Positions 30,781 to 40,836 of a stretch of 64,000 nucleotides of DNA are shown piece after piece; the first letter of the stretch is position 1, and each line of letters begins with the position of its first letter. A program made the position numbers and the translations under genes. The notes under the pieces are model-generated. The model did no database searches. It was not told the origin of the DNA and saw only the letters and a program-made list of their open reading frames with translations. Origin of the DNA: Pseudomonas sp. R84 (GTDB lineage: Bacteria > Pseudomonadota > Gammaproteobacteria > Pseudomonadales > Pseudomonadaceae); assembly GCF_009834515.1 (NCBI RefSeq), contig NZ_CP019426.1:919501-983500 (forward strand), written 5' to 3'.

Positions 30781-33700
30781 ATGGCAGACACAGACGTTCA
30801 AGGGATGCTGGTCCGCATCGAGGCGACCACCGCGCAGCTCCGCCAGGAAATGGCGCGTGCGGATTCCAGCGTGGCCCAAGCGTCTGGGAAGATAGATAAA
30901 AGCCTTGGGCGTATTGATGGGGCTTTTGACCGTGCTGGCGAGCAGGCGGTGCATGCTTCCGGCCTGATAAAGAGTGCTCTGGCAGCCGCCGTTGGCGCTG
31001 CCTCAGTCGGGAAAATCATCGAAGCTGCCGACTCGTATGGACAGATGTCTGACCGGATCGGTATGGCCACCACCAGCGTTGGCGAGTACGACCAGGTGCA
31101 GGCTCGTCTGCTGGAGACCGCCAAGCGCACCTATCGTCCACTGAGCGAGGCTCAAGAGCTTTACATCCGCACAGCGGACAGTTTGAAGTCGATGGGCTAC
31201 AACACCAGCCAAGCGCTGGATGTGATGGACAGTTTCAGTTTTCTGTTGGTGACCAACTCGGCATCAGCTGACAAGGCCAGTGCGGCCATCGATGCTTATT
31301 CGAAGGCGCTGCAAACCGGCAAGGTTGAAGCTGATGGCTGGCAATCGATCCTTGCAGCTATGCCGACAGTGGTTGACACAATTGCGAAGTCTACCGGCAA
31401 GACCACCGAGGAAATACGTAGCCTTGGCGCCCAAGGCAAGCTCAGCCTGGATGTGCTTACCGAGGGCTTACAGAAGTCTGCCGAAGCCAACGGGATTTTG
31501 GCTGATGGCATGAGTGTGGCGGTGCGAGATGCGGTGCAGAATCTGTCGAACGCCTTCACCGTTTACGCGGGGCGCCTGAATGAAACGACTGACTTTGCTG
31601 GAGTTTTGGCCAGTGGCATTAGCGTTCTGGGCGATAACTTCCAGACCTTGGCCGATGTGGCCCTTGTCGCCGCGATTGCCGCCCTAACCCGATACGGAGT
31701 GACCTCCGCTGACTCCGCCGCGGTGGCTGTGTATTCAGCGTTCAAGGATGCCGCTGCGCGCAAGGCCCAGGCTGCCGCTGTTCTGCTCGCCGCACAGGCC
31801 GAGCAGCAGAAAGCTCAGACCTCGGTGTTTCTCGCTGAAAAGGAGGCCTTGGCCGCACGCGGTACTGCAGTTCAGACGCAAATGTCTATTCAGTTGGCCG
31901 AAGCCCGGATGGTTGAGGCGCGAGCTACGAACGCCGTAGCGGTCGCACAGGCGGGGGTGAGCAGAGCCGGCGGCGTAATCATGGGGGTTCTCGGAGGGCC
32001 GCTCGGTATTGCATCGCTCGCCATCGGAGCGGCGACCGCCTTCATCACGTTGCGGGACAACACCAGCGTTCTCGAGCAAAAGCTTGGGGATCTCGGAGAC
32101 CCGATTGATAAATTGATCGAGCGATTTGGGAAGCTGAATCGGGCAACTCAGTCTGTCACTCTCGACCAGCTCAAGTCGAAGGTCGAGGACATGCAGTCCG
32201 ACCTCGGTCAGATGTCCGAGGCGATTGCCGACAAGTTTGAAAATGACCTGCGAAATATGGGGGGAGCTGGTGCCGACGGTCTAATGGCCGGTCTGGCGCC
32301 CTTGCCCTCGGATGTCCAGGGTGCGCTAGATTTGGTGCGCAAAGCGTCAAAGGATCAGGCCGCGGGGATTGTTGTCGATTGGCTGGCGGTGGTTGAGCAG
32401 GTTCGGCTGGTCCCTGGCGTCATGACCTCGATGACTGATTCCATCAGAAATAGCCAGGGACCTGTTACCGATTTGAGTGCGGCGCTGGACGCGCAACGTG
32501 AAATTCTTGCTCGGCTTACCGGGGAGACAGATGCTAATACCGTAGCTCGCGGAAAGAACAATGCCGCCATCGCTGCTGCTGATCAGGCTGGACAGAAATA
32601 CCTTGAGCAGTTGCAAAAACAACTAGGTGCCGCACAAGACAAAACAGCCCTTGAGGCTGCCAACCGGTTCATTTCTGAAAATACAGATCTAACTGAAGGG
32701 ATGGCCGTTGCGATTCGCTCGGCCGCAGCCGCCAAGGACGCGCAGAAGGCCTCCGACGATGCTGCAGCCAAGGCATTGAAGAAGAACATCAGCGAAACAG
32801 AGTCAGCGACGAAGAAACAGCTCAAGGATTTCGAGTCGGCTGAGGAGAGTTACAAGCGCCAGATTGAGCTGATCAACACCACCGGTAACAAGCAGAAGGA
32901 TGCTACCGAGATTCAGAAGCTATCGTTCGAACTCCAAGAAGGGAAGCTTGGAAAGCTGAGCGAGGCGCAAAAGAAAAAGCTCATGGGTATGGCCGCCGAG
33001 CTGGATGCGCTGAACAAGCTGAAGAAGGCGAACGAGGACGATCTGAAGCTGACGGCGTTCAAGAACGCCCAAGCGCTGACTACCCAAACCACGAAGGATG
33101 GCTTCGACCAAGAGCTTGCCGGCGTTGGCATGGGCGACAAGGCGCGGGACCGGATGCGGGCCGACCTGGCACTGCGTCAGAAGTACGCCGCTGATGTGGC
33201 CAACCTTGAGGAGCAGCACAACACTGGCCAGCTTGAAGACCCGCTATACGCCAAGGAAACGGGGGTCCTTCAAAGTGAGTACGACAAGCGGCTGCAATAC
33301 CAGCAGGACTTTTACGCTGCAACGGATGAGCAGCAAACAAACTGGATGGATGGCGTAAACGAAGCCTGGGCCAATTACGCCGATGCCGCGCGGGACTACT
33401 CGGCGCAGGCTGCTGACGTCACCAACACTGCGTTGAGCGAGGCGACCGGTGGGTTGGGTACGTTCTTCTCGGATGTGGCCAGCGGCGGAGAGGATGCCGG
33501 TGACGCGCTGGGCGACATGATTGGCAACTTCGCCAAGTCGATGCTGAAGGCTTTGGGCGACATGGCGGCACAGTGGCTGATTTACCAAGGTGTGCAACTG
33601 CTGGTGGGCAAGTCCACTCAGGCGAGCGCCGCCGGCGCGATGGGGGCGAACGCTCAAGCCATGTCATTAACGGCGGGCCTCAACGCCTTCGCATCTACCG

Positions 33701-34209
33701 CGGCTATTCCGATCATCGGCCCAGCAGCGGCGCCGGCGGCAATGGCAACCGCGATGGCCGTTACCGGCCCTCTGGCCTCGGCTGTGGGCATGACTGCGCT
33801 GGCGGGTATGGCGCACGACGGTATCGACTCGGTGCCCGAGGACGGCAGCTGGTTTCTGCAAAAAGGCGAGCGAGTAACGACCGCTCATACCAGCGCGAAA
33901 CTCGATGCCATGCTGTCGAGGATCGACAACAAGCTGGGCGGTTCTGAGCCACAAGCGCAGATCGGTGTAGGTAGTCTGGAGTCGTCTGGCAATGGGCGAG
34001 CGGCATTGGTTGGCGCTGGCCAGCCGGCGCAAGGCGGCAATATACAGATCGCGTTTAGCGCCCCTGTCAGCGTGCAGGCCCAGCCGGGCATGACGGATCA
34101 ACAGGCGCAGATGCAGGGTGAATCCATCAGCGCCGGTCTGGAAGCGCAGTTCGGTCGGTTCCTCGATCGGGAGATGGGCCAAGGCGGGCGACTCTGGAGG
34201 AGGGTCTGA
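30781..34209 (+). CDS. Tail tape measure protein
   Basis: 1142 residues from ATG 30781 (GGAGA 7 bases upstream). The N-terminal region has coiled coil (VRIEATTAQLRQEMARADSS) and the tape-measure domain blocks SYGQMSDRIGMATTSVGEYD and ADGWQSILAAMPTVVDTIAK. Two hydrophobic patches (~res 310-330 and 405-440) and a long Ala/Lys/Gln coiled coil follow. The C terminus, with FFSDVASGGEDAGDALGDMI, is the lambda-type terminal domain. Its length sets tail length; by the usual ~1.5 A per residue this would be about 170 nm, an estimate only. Confidence 0.93.
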   Translation: MADTDVQGMLVRIEATTAQLRQEMARADSSVAQASGKIDKSLGRIDGAFDRAGEQAVHASGLIKSALAAAVGAASVGKIIEAADSYGQMSDRIGMATTSVGEYDQVQARLLETAKRTYRPLSEAQELYIRTADSLKSMGYNTSQALDVMDSFSFLLVTNSASADKASAAIDAYSKALQTGKVEADGWQSILAAMPTVVDTIAKSTGKTTEEIRSLGAQGKLSLDVLTEGLQKSAEANGILADGMSVAVRDAVQNLSNAFTVYAGRLNETTDFAGVLASGISVLGDNFQTLADVALVAAIAALTRYGVTSADSAAVAVYSAFKDAAARKAQAAAVLLAAQAEQQKAQTSVFLAEKEALAARGTAVQTQMSIQLAEARMVEARATNAVAVAQAGVSRAGGVIMGVLGGPLGIASLAIGAATAFITLRDNTSVLEQKLGDLGDPIDKLIERFGKLNRATQSVTLDQLKSKVEDMQSDLGQMSEAIADKFENDLRNMGGAGADGLMAGLAPLPSDVQGALDLVRKASKDQAAGIVVDWLAVVEQVRLVPGVMTSMTDSIRNSQGPVTDLSAALDAQREILARLTGETDANTVARGKNNAAIAAADQAGQKYLEQLQKQLGAAQDKTALEAANRFISENTDLTEGMAVAIRSAAAAKDAQKASDDAAAKALKKNISETESATKKQLKDFESAEESYKRQIELINTTGNKQKDATEIQKLSFELQEGKLGKLSEAQKKKLMGMAAELDALNKLKKANEDDLKLTAFKNAQALTTQTTKDGFDQELAGVGMGDKARDRMRADLALRQKYAADVANLEEQHNTGQLEDPLYAKETGVLQSEYDKRLQYQQDFYAATDEQQTNWMDGVNEAWANYADAARDYSAQAADVTNTALSEATGGLGTFFSDVASGGEDAGDALGDMIGNFAKSMLKALGDMAAQWLIYQGVQLLVGKSTQASAAGAMGANAQAMSLTAGLNAFASTAAIPIIGPAAAPAAMATAMAVTGPLASAVGMTALAGMAHDGIDSVPEDGSWFLQKGERVTTAHTSAKLDAMLSRIDNKLGGSEPQAQIGVGSLESSGNGRAALVGAGQPAQGGNIQIAFSAPVSVQAQPGMTDQQAQMQGESISAGLEAQFGRFLDREMGQGGRLWRRV

Positions 34210-34553
34210 TGGCCGAGGAATTTATCTACGACGTTGAGGTTGGCGCCGATGGCGATATCTCCCAGCGCACCTGGGAGAACGAATTCGGCGACGGTTACGT
34301 TCAGGCTGGCGGAATCGGGATCAACACGAAAAGCCAGGTTTGGAACCTCATGCACACCGGGTCGATGGAGCAAGGAGAGGAGCTGCCGCTGATCTGGGCG
34401 TTCCTCGATCGGCACGAAGGCTACAAATCTTTCCTTTGGACTCCGCCAGGCGGTGCCCGAGGAAGATACCGGTGCAACGGATACAAGCCCAAATCCGTCG
34501 GCCCCGGCTTGTTCACGCTGACATTCTCGTTCAAGCAGGTCTACACCCCCTGA
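34209..34553 (+). CDS. Minor tail protein M-like
   Basis: 114 residues. TGATG overlap with the tape measure. DVEVGADGDISQRTWENEFG, GYVQAGGIGINTKSQVW, LIWAFLDRHEGYKSFLWTPP and YKPKSVGPGLFTLTFSFKQV match Phage_min_tail (lambda gpM). Part of the baseplate-like tail tip. Confidence 0.9.
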   Translation: MAEEFIYDVEVGADGDISQRTWENEFGDGYVQAGGIGINTKSQVWNLMHTGSMEQGEELPLIWAFLDRHEGYKSFLWTPPGGARGRYRCNGYKPKSVGPGLFTLTFSFKQVYTP

Positions 34554-34569
34554 TCGAATGCGATCACCG

Positions 34570-34590
34570 ACCCCGCCAAGTGCGGGGTTT
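34570..34590 (+). terminator. Hairpin between M and L genes
   Basis: ACCCCGC-CAAGT-GCGGGGT with a short T/G run; probably a weak terminator or mRNA stabiliser. Confidence 0.6.
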
Positions 34591-34607
34591 GTTGTTTCTG
34601 GAGCCCT

Positions 34608-35309
34608 ATGAATTACAACACCGATATTCAGAAGCTCGAGCCGGGCAATCAGATCCGGCTGTTCGAGCTGGATGCCACGCGCCTGGGCGCAAATATCTGG
34701 CGCTTCCATGGCCATGCCCAGGAGGGCGACATCATTTGGCAGGGGCGGGTTTACTCCCCGATCCAAATCACTGCGAAGGGGTTCGATATCCGGGGCGATG
34801 GTCGGCCGGCATCTCCAACGCTGCAGGTGGTCAATGAGTTGGATGGCGTACCTGGAGCCATCACAGCGCTGTGCTTGCAGTTCCGTGACCTTGCTGGCGC
34901 CAAAGTTCGAGTCATCGAAACGTTCCGGCATTTCCTCGACGCCGCAAACTTTCCAGAAGGCAACCCGGACGCCAACGATCAGAGCAAGGTCAACCTCTGG
35001 TACATCGAGCAGAAGACTGAAGAAACCCGCGCCGCGGTGGTGTTCTCGTTGTCGAGTCCGACGGACATGGAGGGGCAGCAGCTGCCGTCCCAACAGATCA
35101 CAAAACTCTGCCGGTGGGCCTGTCGTGGCGGCTATCGGGGCGAGGCCTGCGCCTACATGGGCGGCGCGATGTTCACCAAGAAGAACGAACCCACCGACAA
35201 CCCAGCGCTTGATCGCTGTGGCGGTTGGTGGAGCAGCTGCAAGCTGCGCGGCAACACTCGCCGGTTCGGCGGCTCAATGGGCGCGAGCCTGATCACCAGT
35301 TCGAGGTAA
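34608..35309 (+). CDS. Minor tail protein L-like
   Basis: 233 residues. Tail-tip block DIQKLEPGNQIRLFELDATR, YIEQKTEETRAAVVFSLSSP, and a C-terminal Cys cluster CRWACRGGYRGEACAY ... DRCGGWWSSCKLR. Lambda gpL carries a [4Fe-4S] cluster bound by Cys of this region, so the five or so Cys here probably do the same. Joins K, I and J at the tip. Confidence 0.92.
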   Translation: MNYNTDIQKLEPGNQIRLFELDATRLGANIWRFHGHAQEGDIIWQGRVYSPIQITAKGFDIRGDGRPASPTLQVVNELDGVPGAITALCLQFRDLAGAKVRVIETFRHFLDAANFPEGNPDANDQSKVNLWYIEQKTEETRAAVVFSLSSPTDMEGQQLPSQQITKLCRWACRGGYRGEACAYMGGAMFTKKNEPTDNPALDRCGGWWSSCKLRGNTRRFGGSMGASLITSSR

Positions 35310-35312
35310 TCC

Positions 35313-36095
35313 ATGCGCATTAACAGACAGCTGCAGGACGCGATTCGCGCCCACGCGGAACAGTCGTACCCGGCTGAAGCCTGTGGCCTCCTGATCAACA
35401 CCGCCGCCGGCCGCGAGTACGTGGCGTGCGCCAACCGGGCAAAGACAGATCGCGAAAACTTCCAAATCTGTGAGCGAGATCAGGCTGCCGCAGAGGATCG
35501 CGGCGAGGTGCTGGCGATCATTCACAGCCACCCTGACAAGTCGCCCGCGCCGAGCATGGCCGATCGCGTCAGTTGTGAGTTGCACGAATTGCCGTGGGGC
35601 ATCGTCGGGTGTCCCGGCGGCGAGTTCGAATGGTTCAAACCTTCGGGATTTCAGGCTCCGCTGTTGGGCCGCGATTTCTCCCACGGCCTGCTCGATTGCT
35701 GGGCAGCGTGCCGCGACTGGTACGCACGCGAGGTGGGGCTGCAGTTGCCAAACTTCGAGCGACAGGATCTGTGGTGGGAAGACGAAGCCGGGCCGAGCCT
35801 TTATGAGGACAACTTCAAAGCCACGGGCTTTTATCAGGTGAGCGAGGCGCGGCGCGGCGACATGCTGGTGCTGCAGATCCCAACGCCGGGTCGCAACTGC
35901 TTCCACCCCAATCACGCAGTGATCTATCTGGGCGACGAACCTGCACTGGTGAGCGAACCCGCTGCCACTCTCGGTGGTGCCGGGCCGTTCATTTACCACC
36001 ATATGCCCGGGCGACTTGCCAGCCGTGAAATTTACGGTTGGTCGATGGCCAACCGGGTAAAGCTGATTCTCCGCCACAAGGATTACCGACCATGA
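35313..36095 (+). CDS. Tail protein K-like: JAMM/MPN plus NlpC/P60 domains
   Basis: 260 residues. The N-terminal JAMM metalloprotease has E24 in PAEACGLLI and the HSHP-x7-SMAD zinc motif (HSHPDKSPAPSMAD). The C-terminal NlpC/P60 peptidase has LLDCWAACRDWYARE with the catalytic Cys and NHAVIYLG with the His. Lambda gpK has the same two domains. It probably processes tail proteins or opens peptidoglycan on entry. Confidence 0.92.
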   Translation: MRINRQLQDAIRAHAEQSYPAEACGLLINTAAGREYVACANRAKTDRENFQICERDQAAAEDRGEVLAIIHSHPDKSPAPSMADRVSCELHELPWGIVGCPGGEFEWFKPSGFQAPLLGRDFSHGLLDCWAACRDWYAREVGLQLPNFERQDLWWEDEAGPSLYEDNFKATGFYQVSEARRGDMLVLQIPTPGRNCFHPNHAVIYLGDEPALVSEPAATLGGAGPFIYHHMPGRLASREIYGWSMANRVKLILRHKDYRP

Positions 36096-36676
36096 AGCGC
36101 ACCATCAAACTCGGCGGTGTTCTGGGTAAGCGTTTCGGGCGCGAGTACGTCCTTGATATCAATGGCGTGCTGGATGCCACAAGCGCGCTATGCAACCTGA
36201 AGCCAGGCTTTGAGCAGTTCATGCGCACCGCAGAAGAGCGGGGTCTGGTCTTCGCTGTATTCGTCGACGAGCGCAATATCGCCCCGGAAGAACTGGGCAT
36301 GAAAGACACCGGCGCCGGCGACATTCGCATCATGCCGATCATCCAGGGCAGCAAGCAGGCGGGCATGTTTCAAACGCTGCTGGGCGTGGCGCTGATCGTG
36401 GCGGGCTTATTCACCGGCGGTACCACCTCGGCGTTGGGCATGGGGTTGCTGGCCACCGGCGCGGCTGTCGGATTGGGTGGTGTGGTACAGATTCTTTCAC
36501 CCACCACCAAGGCCAACACCAGCGACCGCAACGAAGACGGCAATAACCCCAGTTACGGTTTCGGCGGCGCGGTGACTACCATCGCCCAAGGCAACCCCTA
36601 TCCGTTGCTCTACGGCGAGCGAGAGATAGGTGGGGCTATCGAGTCCGGTGGCATCTACACCCAAGACAATGTTTAA
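36092..36676 (+). CDS. Tail assembly protein I-like
   Basis: 194 residues from ATG 36092, ATGA overlap with K. An ubiquitin-like N-terminal region (RTIKLGGVLGKRFGREYVLD) and a glycine-rich hydrophobic segment (TLLGVALIVAGLFTGGTTSA, GMGLLATGAAVGLGGVVQIL) as in lambda gpI. Needed for tail tip assembly; may shape the J central fibre. A minus-strand gene follows before J. Confidence 0.9.
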   Translation: MKRTIKLGGVLGKRFGREYVLDINGVLDATSALCNLKPGFEQFMRTAEERGLVFAVFVDERNIAPEELGMKDTGAGDIRIMPIIQGSKQAGMFQTLLGVALIVAGLFTGGTTSALGMGLLATGAAVGLGGVVQILSPTTKANTSDRNEDGNNPSYGFGGAVTTIAQGNPYPLLYGEREIGGAIESGGIYTQDNV

Positions 36677-36718
36677 AGTTTTTTCCGTACCCTGGGGGAA
36701 TCTGCTTTTTCGATAGAG

Positions 36719-37075
36719 CTATTTATTTTTATTACCGCTTTGAATTCCCTGTTTTGCAGCTTTAGAAAGGGTGTGACCCGATTGTACGTGGCGTTTCCAC
36801 TGTTTCTCACCAATCATGAATAACTCTGCGTGATCGAAGAACACCTCTGCTGATAGATCCCCGTTTTTAAAAACAGCGACGATTGGATTTGTCGTGTCGA
36901 TGACTATCCCGTCTTCTAATAGCTTCAAAAAAAAGGCCACCATTCTTTTGGCTAAGTCGGGGCTTGAAGTGGACGCAATTTTCACTCCTAGTCGCATCAC
37001 GCACCAAGTAGTTATGCCCGGGGATTGATCAGGTGAACCATCATCATTTGCTGGGTCGATGTGAAATTCAGTCAT
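36719..37075 (-). CDS. Antisense AT-rich moron between I and J
   Basis: 118 residues. Starts MTEFHIDPANDDGSPDQSPG, then VMRLGVKIASTSSPDLAKRM, a helical centre and PIVAVFKNGDLSAEVFFDHA. Cytosolic, family unknown. Opposite to tail transcription and lower in GC than I and J, it has own upstream region 37076-37170. It is likely expressed in the lysogen; a superinfection immunity role is possible but unproven. Confidence 0.6.
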   Translation of the reverse strand: MTEFHIDPANDDGSPDQSPGITTWCVMRLGVKIASTSSPDLAKRMVAFFLKLLEDGIVIDTTNPIVAVFKNGDLSAEVFFDHAELFMIGEKQWKRHVQSGHTLSKAAKQGIQSGNKNK

Positions 37076-37173
37076 TACTTATCTCCTTGAAAAATTTTCA
37101 AAAGCTTTCCGTACGGCAGATTAATAAACACTAATTTTTAGCAAAAGAACATCGGGCTTTTTGGCCACCACTC

Positions 37174-37196
37174 AACCCGCCTCGGCGGGTTTTTTA
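37174..37196 (+). terminator. Terminator before J gene
   Basis: AACCCGC-CTC-GGCGGGTT hairpin followed by TTTT(A)TT; tail transcription must read through (Q-modified polymerase). Confidence 0.8.
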
Positions 37197-37209
37197 TTCT
37201 GGAGGGCGC

Positions 37210-40200
37210 ATGAGCGCAGCAGCAAAGAAGGCTTCGTGCGCGGTACCGATAAAGCGCCGCTCTGTCACTGGTAGCAAGGGCGGGCAGGCCAAGCAAAAGC
37301 AGCCTAGCATCGCCACCAATAGCGTGCCGTCGATTGCTACCGCGCGCATCGTGTATCTCTGGAGCTGGGGGCCAATCGTTGGCCCTGTTAACGGACTGCG
37401 CTCAATCAAGCTCGATGGTACTCCGGTGCAGGCCGAAGACGGCACGCTCAACTACCCGGGTGTGAAATGGCAGTTTCGCACCGGAGAGCTGAACCAGTCC
37501 CGGCTTGAGGGCATCTCGGAAGCCAGCAATGAAATTCAGGTCAACCAGGAGCTGCGCAGCACCAGCCCCTGGCTGCACAGCATCACCAATTCGCAAATCG
37601 ATGCGGTGCGGATCCGCTTTGCTTGGCCACAACTGCAGAGCCAGGATGCCAAGGGCAACATCAATGGCGTTCGAATCGAATATGTCGTTGAGATCTCCAC
37701 GGACAGCGGCTCATATCTGCAAGCCCTGAGTTCGTTTGTTGACCGGAAAAACGTCACCAAGTACGAGCGATCGCATCGGATCGACTTACCCGTCGGCAGC
37801 CGCTGGACGATCCGCGCCCGGCGCCTGACGCCAGAGGCGAACAGCTCGTTGGTGCAAGACGGGATGCTGGTCGAGGCCATTGCCGAGGTTGTCGACAGCG
37901 ATCAGGAATACCCGCTGACCGCCGTGGGTTGCCTCGAGTATGACGCCCAGCAATTCGGCGGCGATATCGCCAAGGTCGCGGCCCTGATGCGCGGCCGCAT
38001 TATTCGGGTACCGGCCAACTACAACGCCGAGACCCGCACCTATTCCACTGGCGGGCCCGGTACCAGTAACGGTGTTTGGGACGGCACCTTCAAGGAGGCT
38101 TACACCAACAACCCGGCGTGGATCTTTTACGACCTGGTGCTGCATCCGTATTACGGCCTAGGCGAGCGCATCGACGCCACGATGGTTGATCGCTGGTCGT
38201 TGTACCGAATTGCCCAGTACTGCGACCAGATGGTGCCGGACGGCAAGGGCGGTCAGGTTCCGCGGTTCACCTGCAACCTGTATTTCCAGAAGCAGGCAGA
38301 GGCCTACGCAGTGCTGCAGGATCTTGCCTCGATCTTTCACGGCATGGCCTATTGGGATGGTAGCCAGATCGTCGTCAATGCCGACATACCTGGCGATCCG
38401 GTCTACACGTACAGTCCTGCTCAGATCCTGAACAACGGTGAAATCAAATACGAGGGCACTCGCGCACGGGATCGTCATACGCTGGCCATGGTCTCCTGGG
38501 ACAATCCGGACCAAGGTTTTGAGACCGACAAGGAGCCGGTATTTGATGACGAAGCCATGACCGAGCTGGGCATGGTGCGCGAGCTCTCAGTCGATGCCAT
38601 CGGCTGCACATCGCTGGGGCAGGCTCAGCGTGCCGGCCAGTGGGCACTGTTGACCGAACAGTTGCAAACACGCGGTGCCACCATGCGCGTGGGGTTGGAT
38701 GGGCAAATTCCCAAACCTGGCCAAGTTATCGCTATAGCCGATCCGTCGTTGGCCGGGCGTGCGAATGGCGGGCGTATCTCGGCGGTCGCTGGCCGGGTCA
38801 TTACGCTTGACCGGGACACTCCGGTTCCGGCAGGCGCTCGACTCCTCGTAAACCTGCCAAGTGGCAAATCGGAATCTCGAGTAGTCCGGTCTGCAGTCGG
38901 CCGGGCAATCACTGTCATGGCGGACTACAGCGAAGCGCCAGTAGCCGAATGCGGATGGGCGCTAGATTACGACGACCTGAAGCTGATGCAGTTCTACGTG
39001 CGCAACGTGACGCGCCCCGAGTGGCACCAGTTCCAGCTCGAGATGATTCAGCACGAGCCGAGCAAGTTTAACGCTATCGACTTCGGCGCCGTGGTTGATG
39101 TCCGGCCAATCACCGGTATTCCTATCGGCACACAGGCGGCACCGGCTCGGGTGCTGATTAGCCAGAACGTAGTAATCGAACAAGGCATTGCCGTGACCAG
39201 CATGTCCATCGCCTGGGACGCTGCGCCCGGCGCTGTTGGTTATGACGTTGAATGGCGGTGGGGCGCGCGGGAGTGGATCAAGGTGCCTCGTACCGGTGAG
39301 CTGATGGTCGATGTTCGCGGGATCTATTCAGGGCAGTACCTGGCGCGAGTTCGTGCGGTCAGCGCCATGAATGTCTCGTCGGTGCCGACCAACTCGGTGC
39401 TGACGGATCTGCTGGGTAAAACCGGCTTGCCGCCGGCGGTCACGCACCTGACTGCGACATCTTTGTTGTTCGGGATCGAACTCAAGTGGGGTTTCCCCGC
39501 TGGCGCAGAAGACACCCAGCGCACCGAGATCTGGTATGGCCCCTCGCCGTCTCGAGAGGCTGCGACGAAGCTTGCTGATTTGGCCTACCCGCAGAGCGAC
39601 TACAGCATGCAAAGCTTGCTGGCGGGCGCCACGTTCTTCTTCTGGGCGCGGCTGGTGGATCGTACCGGCAACGTCGGTCCGTGGTACCCAGAAGGGATTG
39701 GCGTGATGGGGCAGGCCAGCTCCAACGCCGGTCCTATCCTTGAACTGATCAAAGGGCAGATCGGAGAGACCGAGCTCGGGCAGGACATCGTCGACAAAAT
39801 AGATCTGATCCCAGGGCTGCAGGAGCAGATCGACGCGCTCGACGGGCTCAAGGGGTACGACCCGGAAGCTACCTACGTCGAATATGACCTGGTGGTACAG
39901 GGCAAGCGGATCTATCAGGCCACCGGCCCGGTACCGGCCGAAACCCCACCGCCGAACCCGCTCTACTGGCTCGATGTTGGGCAAACAGTGGAAACGGCCA
40001 ACGGCCTCGCCCAGCAGGTAGCGACCAACACCACCGAGATTATCGAGCTCGACGGAGAGATCACCGCTCAGGCCACGGCTTTCGAAGCCCTTCGCGCCTC
40101 CTATCGGGACGATGATGGGGCTGGCGATCTCGCGGACGCCATCAAGGGCTGGACCAGTACGGCGGCAATCGCTTCTGAAAGCAAGGTCAGGGCCTCTGAA

Positions 40201-40833
40201 AACGAGGCAACCGCTCGGCGCATCACAACGTTTGACGCGAAAATCGCCGCGAACGAGGCCAACATCACCGAGCTTGAAGAGGTGGTAGCCACGAACGAAT
40301 CGGCGACCGCGACGAAGATTGATCAGCTGAATGTTTCAGTTGCCGACAACTCGGCGGCCATTCAGCAGACGTCGAATGCCTACGCGGACACGGCCGGCAA
40401 GCTGAATACGATGTGGTCAGTGAAGATGCAGGTCACGGCGAATGGGCAGTACGTCGCCGCAGGTATCGGGCTCGGGATCGAGAACACCGGTGCCGGGCTG
40501 CAAAGCCAGTTCCTTGTGAGCGCGGACCGGTTCGCCATCGTCAACACCATTGCCGGCGGCGCGATCGCGGTGCCGTTTGCAGTGCAGGGCGGACAGGTGT
40601 TCATGAACTCGGCGTTCATCCAGGACGGAACGATCACCAACGCGAAGATCGGTAGCTATATCAGCTCCACCAACTACATCGCCGGCCAGCAAGGCTGGAT
40701 CCTGAACAAAGACGGCACGCTCGAAATTAACGGCATCGTTCCAGGGCAGGGTCGCTTGGTGATCAATTCGCTGAACGTCTCGGTCTACGACGCCAACAAC
40801 GTGTTGCGTGTTCGTCTCGGCTATCTGGGGTAA
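37210..40833 (+). CDS. Tail tip/host-specificity protein J-like
   Basis: 1207 residues. The conserved J N terminus (ATARIVYLWSWGPIVGPVNG, RSIKLDGTPVQAEDGTLNYP) and mid region (LYDLVLHPYYGLGERIDA-like, TSLGQAQRAGQWALLTEQLQ) are clear. FN3-like segments follow (VEWRWGAREWIKVPRTGELM) and a coiled-coil/phage-tail C-terminal part (ATNESATATKIDQLNVSVAD). J proteins bind the host receptor with the C-terminal end, here QGRLVINSLNVSVYDANNV. The receptor cannot be told. Confidence 0.93.
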   Translation: MSAAAKKASCAVPIKRRSVTGSKGGQAKQKQPSIATNSVPSIATARIVYLWSWGPIVGPVNGLRSIKLDGTPVQAEDGTLNYPGVKWQFRTGELNQSRLEGISEASNEIQVNQELRSTSPWLHSITNSQIDAVRIRFAWPQLQSQDAKGNINGVRIEYVVEISTDSGSYLQALSSFVDRKNVTKYERSHRIDLPVGSRWTIRARRLTPEANSSLVQDGMLVEAIAEVVDSDQEYPLTAVGCLEYDAQQFGGDIAKVAALMRGRIIRVPANYNAETRTYSTGGPGTSNGVWDGTFKEAYTNNPAWIFYDLVLHPYYGLGERIDATMVDRWSLYRIAQYCDQMVPDGKGGQVPRFTCNLYFQKQAEAYAVLQDLASIFHGMAYWDGSQIVVNADIPGDPVYTYSPAQILNNGEIKYEGTRARDRHTLAMVSWDNPDQGFETDKEPVFDDEAMTELGMVRELSVDAIGCTSLGQAQRAGQWALLTEQLQTRGATMRVGLDGQIPKPGQVIAIADPSLAGRANGGRISAVAGRVITLDRDTPVPAGARLLVNLPSGKSESRVVRSAVGRAITVMADYSEAPVAECGWALDYDDLKLMQFYVRNVTRPEWHQFQLEMIQHEPSKFNAIDFGAVVDVRPITGIPIGTQAAPARVLISQNVVIEQGIAVTSMSIAWDAAPGAVGYDVEWRWGAREWIKVPRTGELMVDVRGIYSGQYLARVRAVSAMNVSSVPTNSVLTDLLGKTGLPPAVTHLTATSLLFGIELKWGFPAGAEDTQRTEIWYGPSPSREAATKLADLAYPQSDYSMQSLLAGATFFFWARLVDRTGNVGPWYPEGIGVMGQASSNAGPILELIKGQIGETELGQDIVDKIDLIPGLQEQIDALDGLKGYDPEATYVEYDLVVQGKRIYQATGPVPAETPPPNPLYWLDVGQTVETANGLAQQVATNTTEIIELDGEITAQATAFEALRASYRDDDGAGDLADAIKGWTSTAAIASESKVRASENEATARRITTFDAKIAANEANITELEEVVATNESATATKIDQLNVSVADNSAAIQQTSNAYADTAGKLNTMWSVKMQVTANGQYVAAGIGLGIENTGAGLQSQFLVSADRFAIVNTIAGGAIAVPFAVQGGQVFMNSAFIQDGTITNAKIGSYISSTNYIAGQQGWILNKDGTLEINGIVPGQGRLVINSLNVSVYDANNVLRVRLGYLG

Positions 40834-40836
40834 TCA

